DNA from: Chrysochromulina tobinii
Taxonomy: Eukaryota; Haptophyta; Prymnesiales; Chrysochromulinaceae
DNA length: 23,277 nucleotides
NCBI GenBank assembly: GCA_001275005.1
Contig: JWZX01002815.1
Span: forward strand, 1 to 23,277
Direction: 5' to 3'
Position numbers and translations under genes: made by a program. Positions 1-8,258 of this stretch are shown here, piece after piece. Position 1 is the stretch's first letter; each line of letters begins with the position of its first letter. The notes beneath the pieces are model-generated. The model saw only the letters and a program-made list of their open reading frames with translations. It searched no databases and was not told the DNA's origin.

Positions 1-16
1 CGCGCGCGCGCGCGCG
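1..16. repeat. (CG)8 dinucleotide run
   Basis: The window opens with sixteen bases of alternating C and G, followed by a further GC-rich stretch to about base 24. It abuts the downstream side of the RAD51C-like exon on the minus strand, where it would read as Ala/Arg repeats or belong to an intron. It may also mark an assembly edge. Confidence 0.9.
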
Positions 17-180
17 GCGCGCGGCATGGCTGAGGAGCTGTGCCATCTGCCCGACGTGGAGGGGCTTGGCGTACGTGAGTTCCGTGTTCGCGCGCACGTG
101 GAACGCGATCGAGTCGACCACAACCAGACGCACGCTCCGGCCGGGGCGGCCTGGCGCATTGTTCGCGTGCCCTTGTGTCC
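1..180 (-). CDS. RAD51C-like recombinase, partial exon
   Basis: On the minus strand, one frame between about 180 and 20 reads VRLVVVDSIAFHVR followed by a helix ending QMAQLLSHAARR. This is the Walker B strand of the RecA/RAD51 ATPase core. The DSIAFHxR form is characteristic of RAD51C, the paralog acting in homologous recombination and interstrand crosslink repair. The exon probably starts at 180, after a CAG acceptor at 181-183, because the sequence upstream looks non-coding. The 3' side runs into the CG repeat and the window edge, so Walker A and the C-terminus are not seen. An overlapping 129-codon plus-strand frame is a shadow of this exon. RAD51B or XRCC3 are alternatives, but the motif fits RAD51C better. 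The identification comes from about 45 residues only. Confidence 0.62.
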
Positions 181-561
181 CTGCGACGCGTCGGAAATGC
201 GACGTCCAAGCTTCGCCTCCAATCGCGCATGGTGTGGGCACCCAGTGACGGACCGAATGACGACATCAATTAACGCGGAGGTTTGCGGCCCTTCGCCAGA
301 TCTTTGCGGCCCTTCGTTCTACGCGCGACGGCAATTCGAATGGTACCATCGCGGCCCCCTAACTCCCTGGGGTTCTCAGATTACACACTCGCCACTAGTG
401 GCTGGCGGCCCCTGACCTGAGCTGGAGCCAGTGTGGGTGCCCACGGGCTCAGTACTTTGTTCCAGGTGATCATAGTGACTCTAAGGCTAAACTACGTGCA
501 CTACGTCTCTCCCGGGGTCAATAAATCTGAGCGGATACACCTTTCGCAGGTCATACAGCGA
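181..561. other. Non-coding stretch (intron or intergenic)
   Basis: No convincing coding frame is seen. On the minus strand this is probably intron or upstream sequence of the RAD51C-like gene. It contains a short direct repeat, TTTGCGGCCCTTCG, at 282-295 and 303-316. The right end would be the 3' flank of the J-domain gene. Confidence 0.5.
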
Positions 562-1224
562 TCACGATTTAGCAGGCTGTCCATCTAATATCCGCTTCTC
601 AACCTTGGGATCGTCGACATTCTCGCCACGGTCGTAGGCGTAGCGCAGCCCGGGATGCGTGAGGATCTCATGCGCCCGAGCGACGCGTAGGAATTGGGCA
701 GTATCGGCTTCAGACCGCTTGTCGGGATGTAACTGTTTTGAGCGCTCTCGGTAGGCACGCTTGATGCCCGCCATGGCCGTGCCCGGAGCCACTTGAAGCA
801 CAGCGTAATAGTCGACTGCTTCGGGATGCACATATACTGTCGGAGACGGCGAATGGACGTGCTTCGGGTCCTTGGCCATCATGCGGGCGCTCGCACGCAG
901 CATGTCCGCTTCTATCTGTCTCCAGCGCTTCTCAAGGTGGACGCGTCGTTTCTCCACCTCCCTCCACAACGCACGGGCTGCTTCCGCTTCCTTGGTCGCC
1001 GCGCGTGCCCGCTCCTCTGCATCTTTGAACGTGTGCAAATGGTGAGAGCATAGCGCGTGCACATCATCAAGCTCCTTCCGAGCGGCGGCCACACGTTTCC
1101 GTGCGCCTGCGGGCGCCGGCGGCTGAGGGCCGCAGGATTGATCCGGATCCGAAATGCACTGCTCAGACGTTGAGGTGGTCTCGAAGGCTGCGGACACGGC
1201 GAAGAACAAGATACCGAACTTCAT
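562..1224 (-). CDS. Secreted/ER-type J-domain (DnaJ) protein
   Basis: 220 aa. J-proteins stimulate Hsp70 ATPase activity. The J domain is C-terminal, about residues 138-200, with the essential HPD tripeptide at 166-168 (KQLHPDKR) and the usual helix I sequence DYYAVLQVAP. Residues 41-115 are Ala/Glu/Arg-rich and likely form a coiled coil. The start chosen is the ATG at 1222-1224, because it opens with a hydrophobic leader (MKFGILFFAVSAAF) like a signal peptide. The frame is open further upstream but only from a GTG. No zinc finger, DnaJ C-terminal domain or KDEL-type tail is present, so it is a type III J-protein. A dispersed repeat element (1310-1337) lies about 86 bp upstream of the start. 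ER or secretory location is inferred from the leader only. Confidence 0.85.
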   Translation of the reverse strand: MKFGILFFAVSAAFETTSTSEQCISDPDQSCGPQPPAPAGARKRVAAARKELDDVHALCSHHLHTFKDAEERARAATKEAEAARALWREVEKRRVHLEKRWRQIEADMLRASARMMAKDPKHVHSPSPTVYVHPEAVDYYAVLQVAPGTAMAGIKRAYRERSKQLHPDKRSEADTAQFLRVARAHEILTHPGLRYAYDRGENVDDPKVEKRILDGQPAKS

Positions 1225-1631
1225 GTTTGCTTGGAAGCAAGCGCCGACGGCCGCGTGCAAGGACCGTCGAGAGTCGGCCGCAAGTTTCTGCCAAACATTG
1301 TACCGGTACCGGTAAAAAGACACCGGGGGGAGCCGGGACCATTACGGGATACACGGGCACACACGGGCACACGGATCACACAGACGAACCTCACAACCAT
1401 CCCAACCCTCCAACGCACCCGCACGACAGGCGACGACCGAGTGCGTCCGCGCGGCAATTGATCCGCGGCCGTGACTCAATATGGCAGAACGTTATAAAAA
1501 CTTCGCGACCGCGTACATGTAGCACACATGCAAGGTGCCAGATTCCAGTTACAAATGACAAACGGCTACGCAACGCACGGCGTTGTCTTCAAGGCTGTCT
1601 TTATAGGCTCAAAGGCGGCTTAGGGGTTAAT
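1225..1631. other. Intergenic region between two minus-strand genes
   Basis: Contains the first copy of the dispersed element (1310-1337), a CA/GT-rich patch with repeated ACACGGGCAC units (about 1350-1380) and a plus-oriented TATAAAAA at 1493-1500. No gene is recognised downstream of the TATA-like sequence. The left part should hold the promoter of the J-domain gene. Confidence 0.55.
1310..1337 (+). repeat. Dispersed element, copy 1
   Basis: Carries GGTAAAAAGACACCGGGGG followed by GAGCCGGG. The same core occurs on the minus strand at 5615-5640 and on the plus strand at 23151-23178. Here it is preceded by an immediate CCGGTA duplication (1303-1314). In the opposite orientation it lies upstream of the J-domain gene start. 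Confidence 0.8.
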
Positions 1632-2469
1632 TTAGGGGAGTCCCGATGGCGGCGAGGCGAGCGCACTCGGCATCTCGAGGTCAATGTTCTTGTGCTGTGC
1701 GCGGCGCACCGAGTAGCTCAGCTCATACGCGAGCGGGTCCTCCGCTGGCGCCGGCGCGCTCAGGTCGGGCGAGTCGACGATGAGCACATTTGGTGAGCAC
1801 TTCTGGTGAGGCGCGCCGCCGGGCAGCGGCATGCCGACGAAGCCGAGCGTGAGGGCATGCAACGCGACGGCGCCACCCGCGCCCTGGCGTGCTTGCACGA
1901 TGAAGCGGTGCTGCAGGACTGAGGGCATCTCGCCCAGGGCCGCGAGAGCCTCGAGAACGGGGTTGACGGTGAGCATCGGCCACAGCCGTTGCAACGCAGT
2001 GGGAGGTAGCTCGACGCCAAGCTGCGCGCTGAGGGCCTCGGTCAGCGCTTTGAGTTGCACGCCCAATGCCTCTGCGTCGACGCCGGGCGGCACGCCCGAT
2101 GGCGGGAGCAGTGGAGAGGCTGTTGGCGCGCCGGCAGCCTGGCAGTAGATGGCTTTCGCGCAGAAGGCACGGCCCACGTCACGTCGCGTCTCGGCTCGGG
2201 TCGCCAAAGTGCTTCGTCTTGAGCGCGACGCGGCCTCCACTCAGCTGCGCCACTGGAGGTGCAGCGCTGGCGAGCGCAGCGCTGCCAGCTGCAGCAGCGG
2301 CGAGCACAGCGCTCGTTGGATCCAACGAGGCTTTTGGAGCGTTTGTGAATAGCACGACGATCCGCACGACGATCGCAGTCACCACGACGACTGCTAGCGT
2401 GTTAATGATCACGGCATTCTTGGGAGCGAACTCGACGCCGAGGAGCGAGGCGGCCAAGTTGGCGACCAT
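1632..2469 (-). CDS. Unrecognised signal-anchor protein, frame disrupted or with a short intron
   Basis: Two overlapping minus-strand frames appear to form one gene. The first, from the ATG at 2467-2469, encodes a hydrophobic segment at about residues 19-42 (IINTLAVVVVTAIVVRIVVL) and then an Ala-rich stretch, ending at a stop at 2179. The second carries on in another frame to the stop at 1632, with a Leu/Ala-rich region (SAQLGVELPPTALQRLWPML) and an acidic/Pro-rich tail. They could be joined by a 40-nt GT...AG intron (GTCGCG...CCGAG, about 2190-2232), giving roughly 265 aa, or by a single-base indel. I do not recognise the family. The N-terminal anchor suggests a membrane-tethered protein. 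The gene boundaries are the weakest among the protein genes of the left half. Confidence 0.42.
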
Positions 2470-2682
2470 TGGGCGGGGTCCACAGCCAAGAATAAAATCG
2501 TCCGTTCACACTAAAATTGGTCGCGTTGGTTGAGATTGGCGGTTCATCAAACTACACAAACGGCAGCCTGGTGAGCGAAGTTCCATTCGTTCCCTACACA
2601 CCTCTGACCTCAGCAGCCGCACGAAGGTTTCTCGTTCTAGCGAGCCCAACTGGCCTGTCTAGGTCTACAATGGCTGAGAGTG

Positions 2683-3978
2683 TCAGACCACGTGACCCAG
2701 GCCATCGAGCAGCTTCTGAGCTGCCGAGTTGTGCGGCTGCACGCGCAGCAGCGCACGCAGGTCGGCACGCGCAAGCTCGGCGTCGCCGGGCGCAGCGCGG
2801 CCCACACGCGCGGCCGCACGCCGGTACAGCGCCTTCGGCTGCGCCGTCTCGAGCGCGAGCACCTCCGAGCTAAGGCGGATCGCCTCGTCCCACTCGCGTA
2901 GAGTGAGGGCGGCCTGCGCGCCGTTGTTCTGCAAGTCGCGGCGCAGCGCACCCGTAAGCTCACGCAGCTGTGCGGAGAGAAGGGTGGCGGCATGCCCTGT
3001 GATGAGCTCGAGCGACTGCTCGCCTTCGAGATACGCCTCGAGAGCCTCGGCCGTCCTCTGCTGCCCGAGGAGCTTGTTGCCATGCTCCTTGAGCTCCATC
3101 GCGCGTCGGGCGGTCTGGTTGAAGCTCCTCTGAAGGTCGGTGCGCTTCTGGCCGAGCTCCTCGTCGAGGGCGATCTCCTCCTTATCTTTGACGTACCTGA
3201 CGAGGAGGGCAATGCGACCCACTCAGACCCAATCAGACGCATCTCCGCCGCATCTCGGACGTGATCTCGGACGTGATCTCGGACGTACTCGGTGCACTGC
3301 AGCCCCGCCACGCTCGGCGAGCCATTCTGCCCTGGAGTGCTCCGGAGCGTCATCGTGGGCGCATCGGGGTCCAGCCCCGCATTCTCCATCTGCGCGAGCG
3401 CGCTCATGTCGTCGAAGCGGTCCCACTCGTGGTACTTGTCAGCGAGTGCGCCCTTGCGCTCCGCCGCAGCTGCGTCTGCCTTGCCCGGCACCAGCCGCTG
3501 CGGCATCGGCGCGGGCGCTGCGGCGGGCGCACGTTTGGTCGGTGCCGCGGGAGGCGGCATGTTCGCGGCGGTGGGCGCGGCGGTGGGCGCGACCACGCCG
3601 CCCGTTGGCCCTGGCAGGGCCTCGTCGAGCAGCAGCGAGTGGAGCCACTCTCGCTGCGCGCTCTTTCGCAGCGAGATGACGAGCTCGCTGCCCAGCACCT
3701 GCCACTCGCACTCTGACGGATCGCAACGCCCCCCGAGGGTCCCTGCGACTAGCAGCTGGCCACCCGTGCCGCGTCTTGATATCTCCAGCCTCTCGGCGCG
3801 GAAGTTCAAATTCAGGTCACGCGCACTCAGCCCATGGGAGCGCACCGACGAGGGGCAGGAAAAACTTGACTACGTCCGTCTCCTGCGCCCAGTCGAGCGG
3901 GATACTCACGTCCGGCGCGGGCCGGCGTGGCTGATGCACGGTCACGGCGTCCAGATCAAGCGACGAGAGGTCATGCAT
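2683..3978 (-). CDS. CS-domain + TPR co-chaperone-like protein
   Basis: About 400 aa. The N-terminus (ATG at 3976-3978, in-frame stop two codons upstream) reads IPLDWAQETDVVKFFLPL and then ARDLNLNFRAERLEI, the start and core strands of a CS (p23/NudC-like) domain. A Pro/Ala-rich linker and an acidic W-R-F-D-D segment follow. The C-terminus carries TPR helices (ELKEHGNKLLGQQRTAEALE; QPKALYRRAAARVG). CS plus TPR occurs in Hsp90 co-chaperones and in dynein-assembly factors of the DNAAF4 (DYX1C1) kind. I cannot tell which applies here. A 92-nt intron (3197-3288) joins the middle and C-terminal frames exactly. The two halves of the CS domain lie in different frames, so a one-base frame change is needed between about 3820 and 3860. 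No splice pair there preserves the domain, so an indel is likelier than an intron. Confidence 0.75.
3197..3288 (-). other. 92-nt spliceosomal intron in the CS-TPR gene
   Basis: On the minus strand the exon ends ...TGCACCGA, the intron starts GTACGTCC and ends CCTCGTCAG, and the next exon starts GTACGTCAAAG. Removal joins the two reading frames as TEYVKDKEEI with no loss. The first seven intron bases (GTACGTC) are repeated as the first seven bases of the next exon. Inside, a 12-bp unit (GGACGTGATCTC on the plus strand) is tandemly repeated about 2.8 times (3252-3287). Confidence 0.85.
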
Positions 3979-4342
3979 CGCCTCTTAGTGCGCACCAGCA
4001 CCTCTCCACTCGAGAGCGCTTTCCGAGCACCAAGTTTCAGCTTCACAGAAAGGTCACCTTCACAGTTTGGTTGGCCTCGTTGGGTTATCGAACTGAGATC
4101 ACCTGATATGAGCCACTCTGAGCAGTCCTGAGTCGCTGAGTGCACTGAGAGTTTCATCTCTGTCAGACTGGTTACTGTTAAGACTAGCCCCCGACGCCCC
4201 GCCGTCGCTATTGCCTAGCCGCGCGGCGCGATATCCAGTTCAACGAAGCGACGAGCACGCTCACCACACGGAAGGTGCCGGCGGCCAGGGCGGCTCGCCC
4301 GCACAGCGGTTTCGGTCGCTCGAGCCCGCGCACGTACCTGGT

Positions 4343-4394
4343 CGCTCGCAGCCACCTGTCACTCGTACCTCGCTCGCAGCCACCTGTCACTCGT
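4343..4394. repeat. 28-bp tandem duplication
   Basis: The 24-bp sequence at 4343-4366 (starting CGCTCGCAGCCACCTGTC) recurs exactly at 4371-4394, a period of 28 bp. No coding role is apparent. Confidence 0.85.
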
Positions 4395-4740
4395 TGTAAA
4401 TCACGAGCTCCGCACTCCGCTTGCAGTCAGGTTGGTCCAGATCGAGACGTCGCGTGTTGGCTAGATCGAAGAGCAGGTTGGGCCGGCAGCTGTTTGCGCG
4501 CATCGCACCCTTCCAGTCGAGCACCTGTGAGCATTCCAGATGTGATCAGAGGTCCCGGGCGCGTTCTGCCGCCCGATAAAGATCTGCGCCCCGGAAGGGG
4601 GGCTCAAGCTGCTGATACGCCCGTCACTGCACCTCAAATCCACGGCGTCCTTGCTGCTGGAGCGCCGCAGACCGCTCACGCAGTCTGGCGCACTTCTGGC
4701 TCGACCGCCGTGGCTCGCTCGGTCGGCGCCCAGTGCGGCG

Positions 4741-4820
4741 CGTGGACGGCCTTCGCAGCCCCTCCTTCGCGTGGACGGCATTCGCAGCCCCTCCTTGGCG
4801 TGGACGGCCTTCGCAGCCCC
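4741..4820. repeat. 29-bp tandem repeat, three copies
   Basis: CGTGGACGGCCTTCGCAGCC begins at 4741, 4770 and 4799, a period of 29 bp with one internal substitution in the second copy. The array ends five bases before the stop codon of the thioredoxin-like gene on the minus strand, so it forms its 3' flank or 3' UTR. Confidence 0.88.
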
Positions 4821-4824
4821 GTTT

Positions 4825-5484
4825 TCAAAGCTCGGCCTTGGCACGCCCAACGTAGAAGCCGGCATCGTCCTGCACAGCGTTCGCGCTCGCCAGCTTCTCT
4901 CGCAGCGCGCTGGCGACCGCCGCGGCCTTGACGACGTCCGCCGTCACGACCGGGAGGGGCACGTCCGCCGCGTTGATCAGCTTCACGTTTGGAATGCCCT
5001 CGTCCAGAACGCCATATCTTTGGGCGAGCTCGACGTTCGCCTTCTTGTCGATGTCGACGGCCGCCCAGTGCAAGCCCTGCACCAGCTCATGCGCCGCGTC
5101 CCACTCGGGCTTGAAGGCGCGGCACGCGCTGCACATGCCCGAATAGAATTTGATGGCCCACACGTGCTTGTCCGCCAGGACTGTCTTATCCCAGTCCGCA
5201 GCGTCGACGTTGATTGTGTCGTGGTGGTCGTGCAGCCCGTCGTGGTCGTGGGCGTGGTCGTGGCCTTCGTGCCCGCGCTCGTGGTGGTCGTGTGTATGGT
5301 CATGATCACTGTGGTCGTGGTCATTGTCGTGGGTATGGTCGTGGTCGTGGTGATCTGCATGTTTATGCTCGTCATTCTCGTGATGGTCTGCGTGTTCGTG
5401 GCGGTCGTGGTACTCGCCATGCTCACCATGGGCGGTCACCTGCACGGCCAGCGCCACCATTGCCAGAAGTCTCAAACGGCGCAT
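4825..5484 (-). CDS. Secreted thioredoxin-fold protein with His/Asp-rich metal-binding-like N-terminus
   Basis: 219 aa. Residues 1-18 form a signal peptide (MRRLRLLAMVALAVQVTA). Residues 19-90 hold 29 histidines, mostly as HD, HE and HH pairs. This composition resembles the zinc/nickel-binding loops of ZIP transporters and metallochaperones. Residues 91-200 are a PDI/thioredoxin domain with active site CSAC at 118-121 in FYSGMCSACRAFKPEW, and a likely cis-Pro at GIPNVKL. CSAC replaces the CGHC of classical PDI, which should change the redox potential. There is no KDEL-type signal. The sequence shows a secretory-pathway thiol oxidoreductase. Metal binding, and any link between metal and redox function, is inference. 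An intergenic region with the dispersed element separates it from the divergent crotonase gene. Confidence 0.88.
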   Translation of the reverse strand: MRRLRLLAMVALAVQVTAHGEHGEYHDRHEHADHHENDEHKHADHHDHDHTHDNDHDHSDHDHTHDHHERGHEGHDHAHDHDGLHDHHDTINVDAADWDKTVLADKHVWAIKFYSGMCSACRAFKPEWDAAHELVQGLHWAAVDIDKKANVELAQRYGVLDEGIPNVKLINAADVPLPVVTADVVKAAAVASALREKLASANAVQDDAGFYVGRAKAEL

Positions 5485-5581
5485 TTCGTCGCGTGTGTTG
5501 CGCGGGGTGCCGCCGCGGGAGAGAGAGCTCCAAATGAGGGCCTTTGATGAGGCAAATGCGAGAGAAATGAGTACAGTAATT

Positions 5582-5647
5582 ACACCGGGGGAGCGGAACC
5601 ACGCTACCGACTCACGGCTCCCCCCGGTGTCTTTTTACCGACTCACG
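5582..5647 (-). repeat. Dispersed element, copy 2, inside an inverted and a direct repeat
   Basis: The core lies on the minus strand at 5615-5640. It is flanked by a 12-bp direct repeat, TACCGACTCACG, at 5605-5616 and 5636-5647. A second partial copy in the opposite orientation, ACACCGGGGGAGC at 5582-5594, can pair with GCTCCCCCCGGTGT at 5618-5631 to form a stem of about 13 bp. The structure sits between divergent genes, 98 bp upstream of the thioredoxin-like start and about 147 bp upstream of the crotonase start. Confidence 0.8.
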
Positions 5648-5697
5648 AGTTCGCTTCCTTCCTAGCACGTTGACATAATCGCCCCAGCACAATTCAC

Positions 5698-5754
5698 ATG
5701 GCGAGTCTGAACCCCGCGTACGTCAAAGGCCTCCTCGACGGCACCGCGCCGTAG
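5698..5754 (+). other. Possible upstream ORF in the crotonase leader
   Basis: An ATG at 5698 opens an 18-codon frame (MASLNPAYVKGLLDGTAP) closed by TAG at 5752-5754, 39 bp before the crotonase start chosen here. It could be a translational uORF or a remnant of a first exon: GTACGTC at 5718 and CTCTCGCAG before 5773 look like splice sites, but using them puts the downstream crotonase out of frame. Not supported beyond position. Confidence 0.25.
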
Positions 5755-5793
5755 GGGCCTGTGCTCTCGCAGATCTTCTTGTTTTGTGTTTCA

Positions 5794-7021
5794 ATGCTTC
5801 TCGCGCTGTCCGCAATCTGCGGCGTCGAGCTCGCCTCGCCTCTACTCGTGACCACCCACGCAAACAGCGTGCTCGAGCTGCGCCTCAACCGGCCGTCTAA
5901 ACTCAATTCGCTCACGGGCGAGCTCGTCGATCTCCTGGCGGAGCAAGTCGCACGCGCCGCTGCGGATGATGGCGTCTCCGCGGTGCTGCTCAGCGCGGAG
6001 GGCAAGGCATTCTGCGCCGGAGGCGACATCAAGGCGGCGGCAGCACTGCCAGTGCCCGAGCGCTGCGACTTCCTACGACGCGAATACTCGCTCATGCTTG
6101 CACTTCATCAGCTGCAGCGCACAAAGCCAGTGTTCGCCCTGGCCAACGGCTACGTCTTCGGCGCCGGCGGTGGGCTGTTCATGGCCGCTGGCACGCGCAT
6201 CTGCAGCAGCGCCGCGAGCTTCAGCATGCCTGAGTGCGTCCTAGGCATCGTGCCCGACTGTGGCGCCACCGACTTCCTCACAGCACTCCCAGGCAGCCTC
6301 GGCCGCTGGGCGGCGTTCACTGGCGCACGGTTCGATGCGTCCTTGATGGCGTCGACTGGACTGGCGACGCACTCGATCCGCGAGGCGGCCGGCGAGGACA
6401 CTGACAGTTTGCGCGAGCGTCTGATCAGCTGTGACGGCGATGCGGATGCCCTCTATGAGGCCCTCGGTCAGGCCTGCTGCCCGACCAGAGGCACTGCCAC
6501 AGCTCCGGGGCTGGCGGCTCTGGAGGGGACGACTGCACGCGTCTTCGGGCGTGGCCCCGCCCAGCGGCGGCGGCGGCGATGCGACCGCGCTCGAGCTCAA
6601 TCAGATCTCCCTTGAGCTCAATCAGATCTCCCTTGAGCTCGAGCAGCTTGACGCTAAGCTCGCCGCAGAGCCGGAGGCGGCAACGTCGTGGGCGCCGGCG
6701 GCGCGCGCCCAGCTCGCACGCGCAAGCCCAGCGGCCCTGCTGGTCACCCACGCCGCCTCGCATGCGCTCACCACGGCGCGCGATTCCACAGCCGACCCGC
6801 ACCTTCGGCGTGCGCATGCACTCGGGATTGAGCTCACGGCCAACCAGGCGCTGGGCAGCTTGTGGGGAGGCTTTGAAGAGGGCGTTGCATGCGCCGTCGG
6901 CGTGAAGAGGGGCGAAGCGCCCCGCTGGCGGCACGGGAGCGTCGCCGAGGCGGCGGCAGATCCCGAGGTGCGAGAGATCCTCGATCGTGTAGGGCGTGCG
7001 CTACCGTTGCGATTGGAGTGA
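5794..7021 (+). CDS. 3-hydroxyisobutyryl-CoA hydrolase-like crotonase
   Basis: About 390 aa. HIBCH hydrolyses 3-hydroxyisobutyryl-CoA in valine breakdown. The crotonase core shows AFCAGGDIKAA (residues 73-83), oxyanion-hole loop GYVFGAGGGL (119-128) and MPECVLGIVPDCG (145-157). Glu and Asp there are eight residues apart, as in the HIBCH catalytic pair. The C-terminal region (SPAALLVTH, then LGSLWGGFEEGVACAVGVKR...PRWRHGS) matches the HIBCH-specific tail. The core and tail lie in different frames. A 55-nt GT...AG intron at 6541-6595 would join them, but an indel in the GGC-rich stretch near 6565 is also possible. The N-terminus (MLLALSAICGVELASP) resembles a signal sequence more than a mitochondrial presequence. 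A 3-methylglutaconyl- or enoyl-CoA hydratase is less likely given the tail. Confidence 0.8.
6593..6634 (+). repeat. 21-bp in-frame tandem duplication
   Basis: A 21-bp unit starting GAGCTCAATCAGATCTCC occurs exactly at 6593-6613 and 6614-6634, duplicating seven residues (ELNQISL) in the crotonase. It lies at the candidate intron/exon boundary and may bear on how that frame change arose. Confidence 0.9.
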
Positions 7022-7158
7022 ATTATTCATGTGTGTGCTTTGTCACGGCGGGACGGTGCAATTTTGTTGCGTATCGGGCTTCAAAAAGCAAGCTCTTTGG
7101 CTGTGGCGACCCCCGTTTGCAAAAAGCAAGCGAATCCCAGTCACTGCAAGAGCCCATC

Positions 7159-8198
7159 ATGGCATCTACAGCTCAACCCGACGAGGTCGTGACCCCACTG
7201 CTCGTGCTGGCCGGCGATGAAACCTGGCCGCCGGCTGATTGGGTACCGCCACCTCCGCTACCACCACTTGAGGCGCTCGCCGGTCGGTGTGGGGCCGAGT
7301 ACAACGCTGCATGTACCAAATACCGTGGGCCGACCGCACGCTCGAATTGGATCTTGCCGCATCGCCTCTTGTGCGGCGGCAGCCCGCAAGACACCCTGCG
7401 CGAGATCACTTCGGCCGGCGTGACCTGCATGGTGTCACTGCAAGCTAAGGGCGAGGCGAAGTCATACCGCGACGGCGTCCTGAAGCTGAGTCCGACTTGC
7501 AGCTTTCTTGAACAGCCGATCGCAGACCAGGAGGTGACGTCGGACGCACAGGTGGCCGCACTCACCCTGCGCATCCTCGATCGAATCCATCACGGCGCCG
7601 TCTGCTATGTGCACTGCCGCGGCGGACACGGTCGCACGGGCACGGTGTGCGCGCTCGTGCTCGGGGCTCGCATACGGCCTGGACGGGCCGACGGCGCTCG
7701 CAACATACCAGGCACTGCACGACCTGCGTGCGCAGCCATGCTTTGCAAGCACTGGCTATGAGGCCACCGAAGACGGCCGCTCGTGCGTCGCGCTCTTCCC
7801 TGTGCAGCGGGCGCAGGTGATGCGCCTGCTGCACCCTGTACACGTCCATGTGGCCTTGCCGACGGCCGTGCCGGCAGCGTCCAATCAGAGACCCAAGCAG
7901 AGACCCAAGCAGAGACCCGACCGCGGAGGCGGTTGCGGCGGCAGCTGTGGCGGCACCCGCAGCCGAGGCAGCAGCAGCGGGCGTGCCAATCCTGCAGCGC
8001 GCTCTGAGCGACGTGTACGGCAGAGGCGCGTCGCGCTATCCGGAGTCCACGCTGCGAGAGTGGCTGGCAGCGGGCGAGGCGGCGGGCGAGGCAGCGCGTC
8101 AGAAAGACTGGTCGGCGGCGTGTGAGAGGTACGAGCGCTGCGTTGAGCTGCGTCCTGATTGGGAGAGCGCGCAACGGTACCTCTTACTGACGCGCGCC

Positions 8199-8258
<60 letters not shown>

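Larger units (their letters stand above)
3979..4824. other. Intergenic region with short tandem repeats
   Basis: No convincing gene on either strand. It should include the promoter of the CS-TPR gene on the left and the 3' region of the thioredoxin gene on the right. It contains two minisatellite-like duplications, listed separately. Open frames crossing it lack domain-like composition. Confidence 0.5.

Noticed and set aside
26-415. 129-codon plus-strand frame at the left edge
   Set aside because: The opposite strand carries a RAD51C-like Walker B segment; this frame shows no domain.
1493-1500. TATAAAAA as a promoter on the plus strand
   Set aside because: No gene or transcript-like structure is recognised downstream on that strand; mentioned only in the intergenic note.
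3870-3909. 40-nt intron GTGAGT...GTAG in the CS-TPR gene
   Set aside because: It has a good donor and fixes the frame, but would remove DWAQETDVV, which is the start of the CS domain. A one-base indel fits better.
3292-4131. 279-codon plus-strand open frame
   Set aside because: Overlaps the CS-TPR gene and is a composition shadow; the opposite strand shows a recognisable CS domain.
5217-5440. GTG/GTC-rich plus-strand frame with apparent membrane segments (poly-Val)
   Set aside because: It is the complement of the His/Asp codons of the thioredoxin-like gene, not a real membrane protein.
7645-7711. 67-nt GT...AG intron repairing the phosphatase frame
   Set aside because: It would delete the helix LVLGLAYGLDGPTALATYQ, which follows the HCxxGxxR loop as expected for a DSP. 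The sequence reads through if one G is dropped from 7663-7666.
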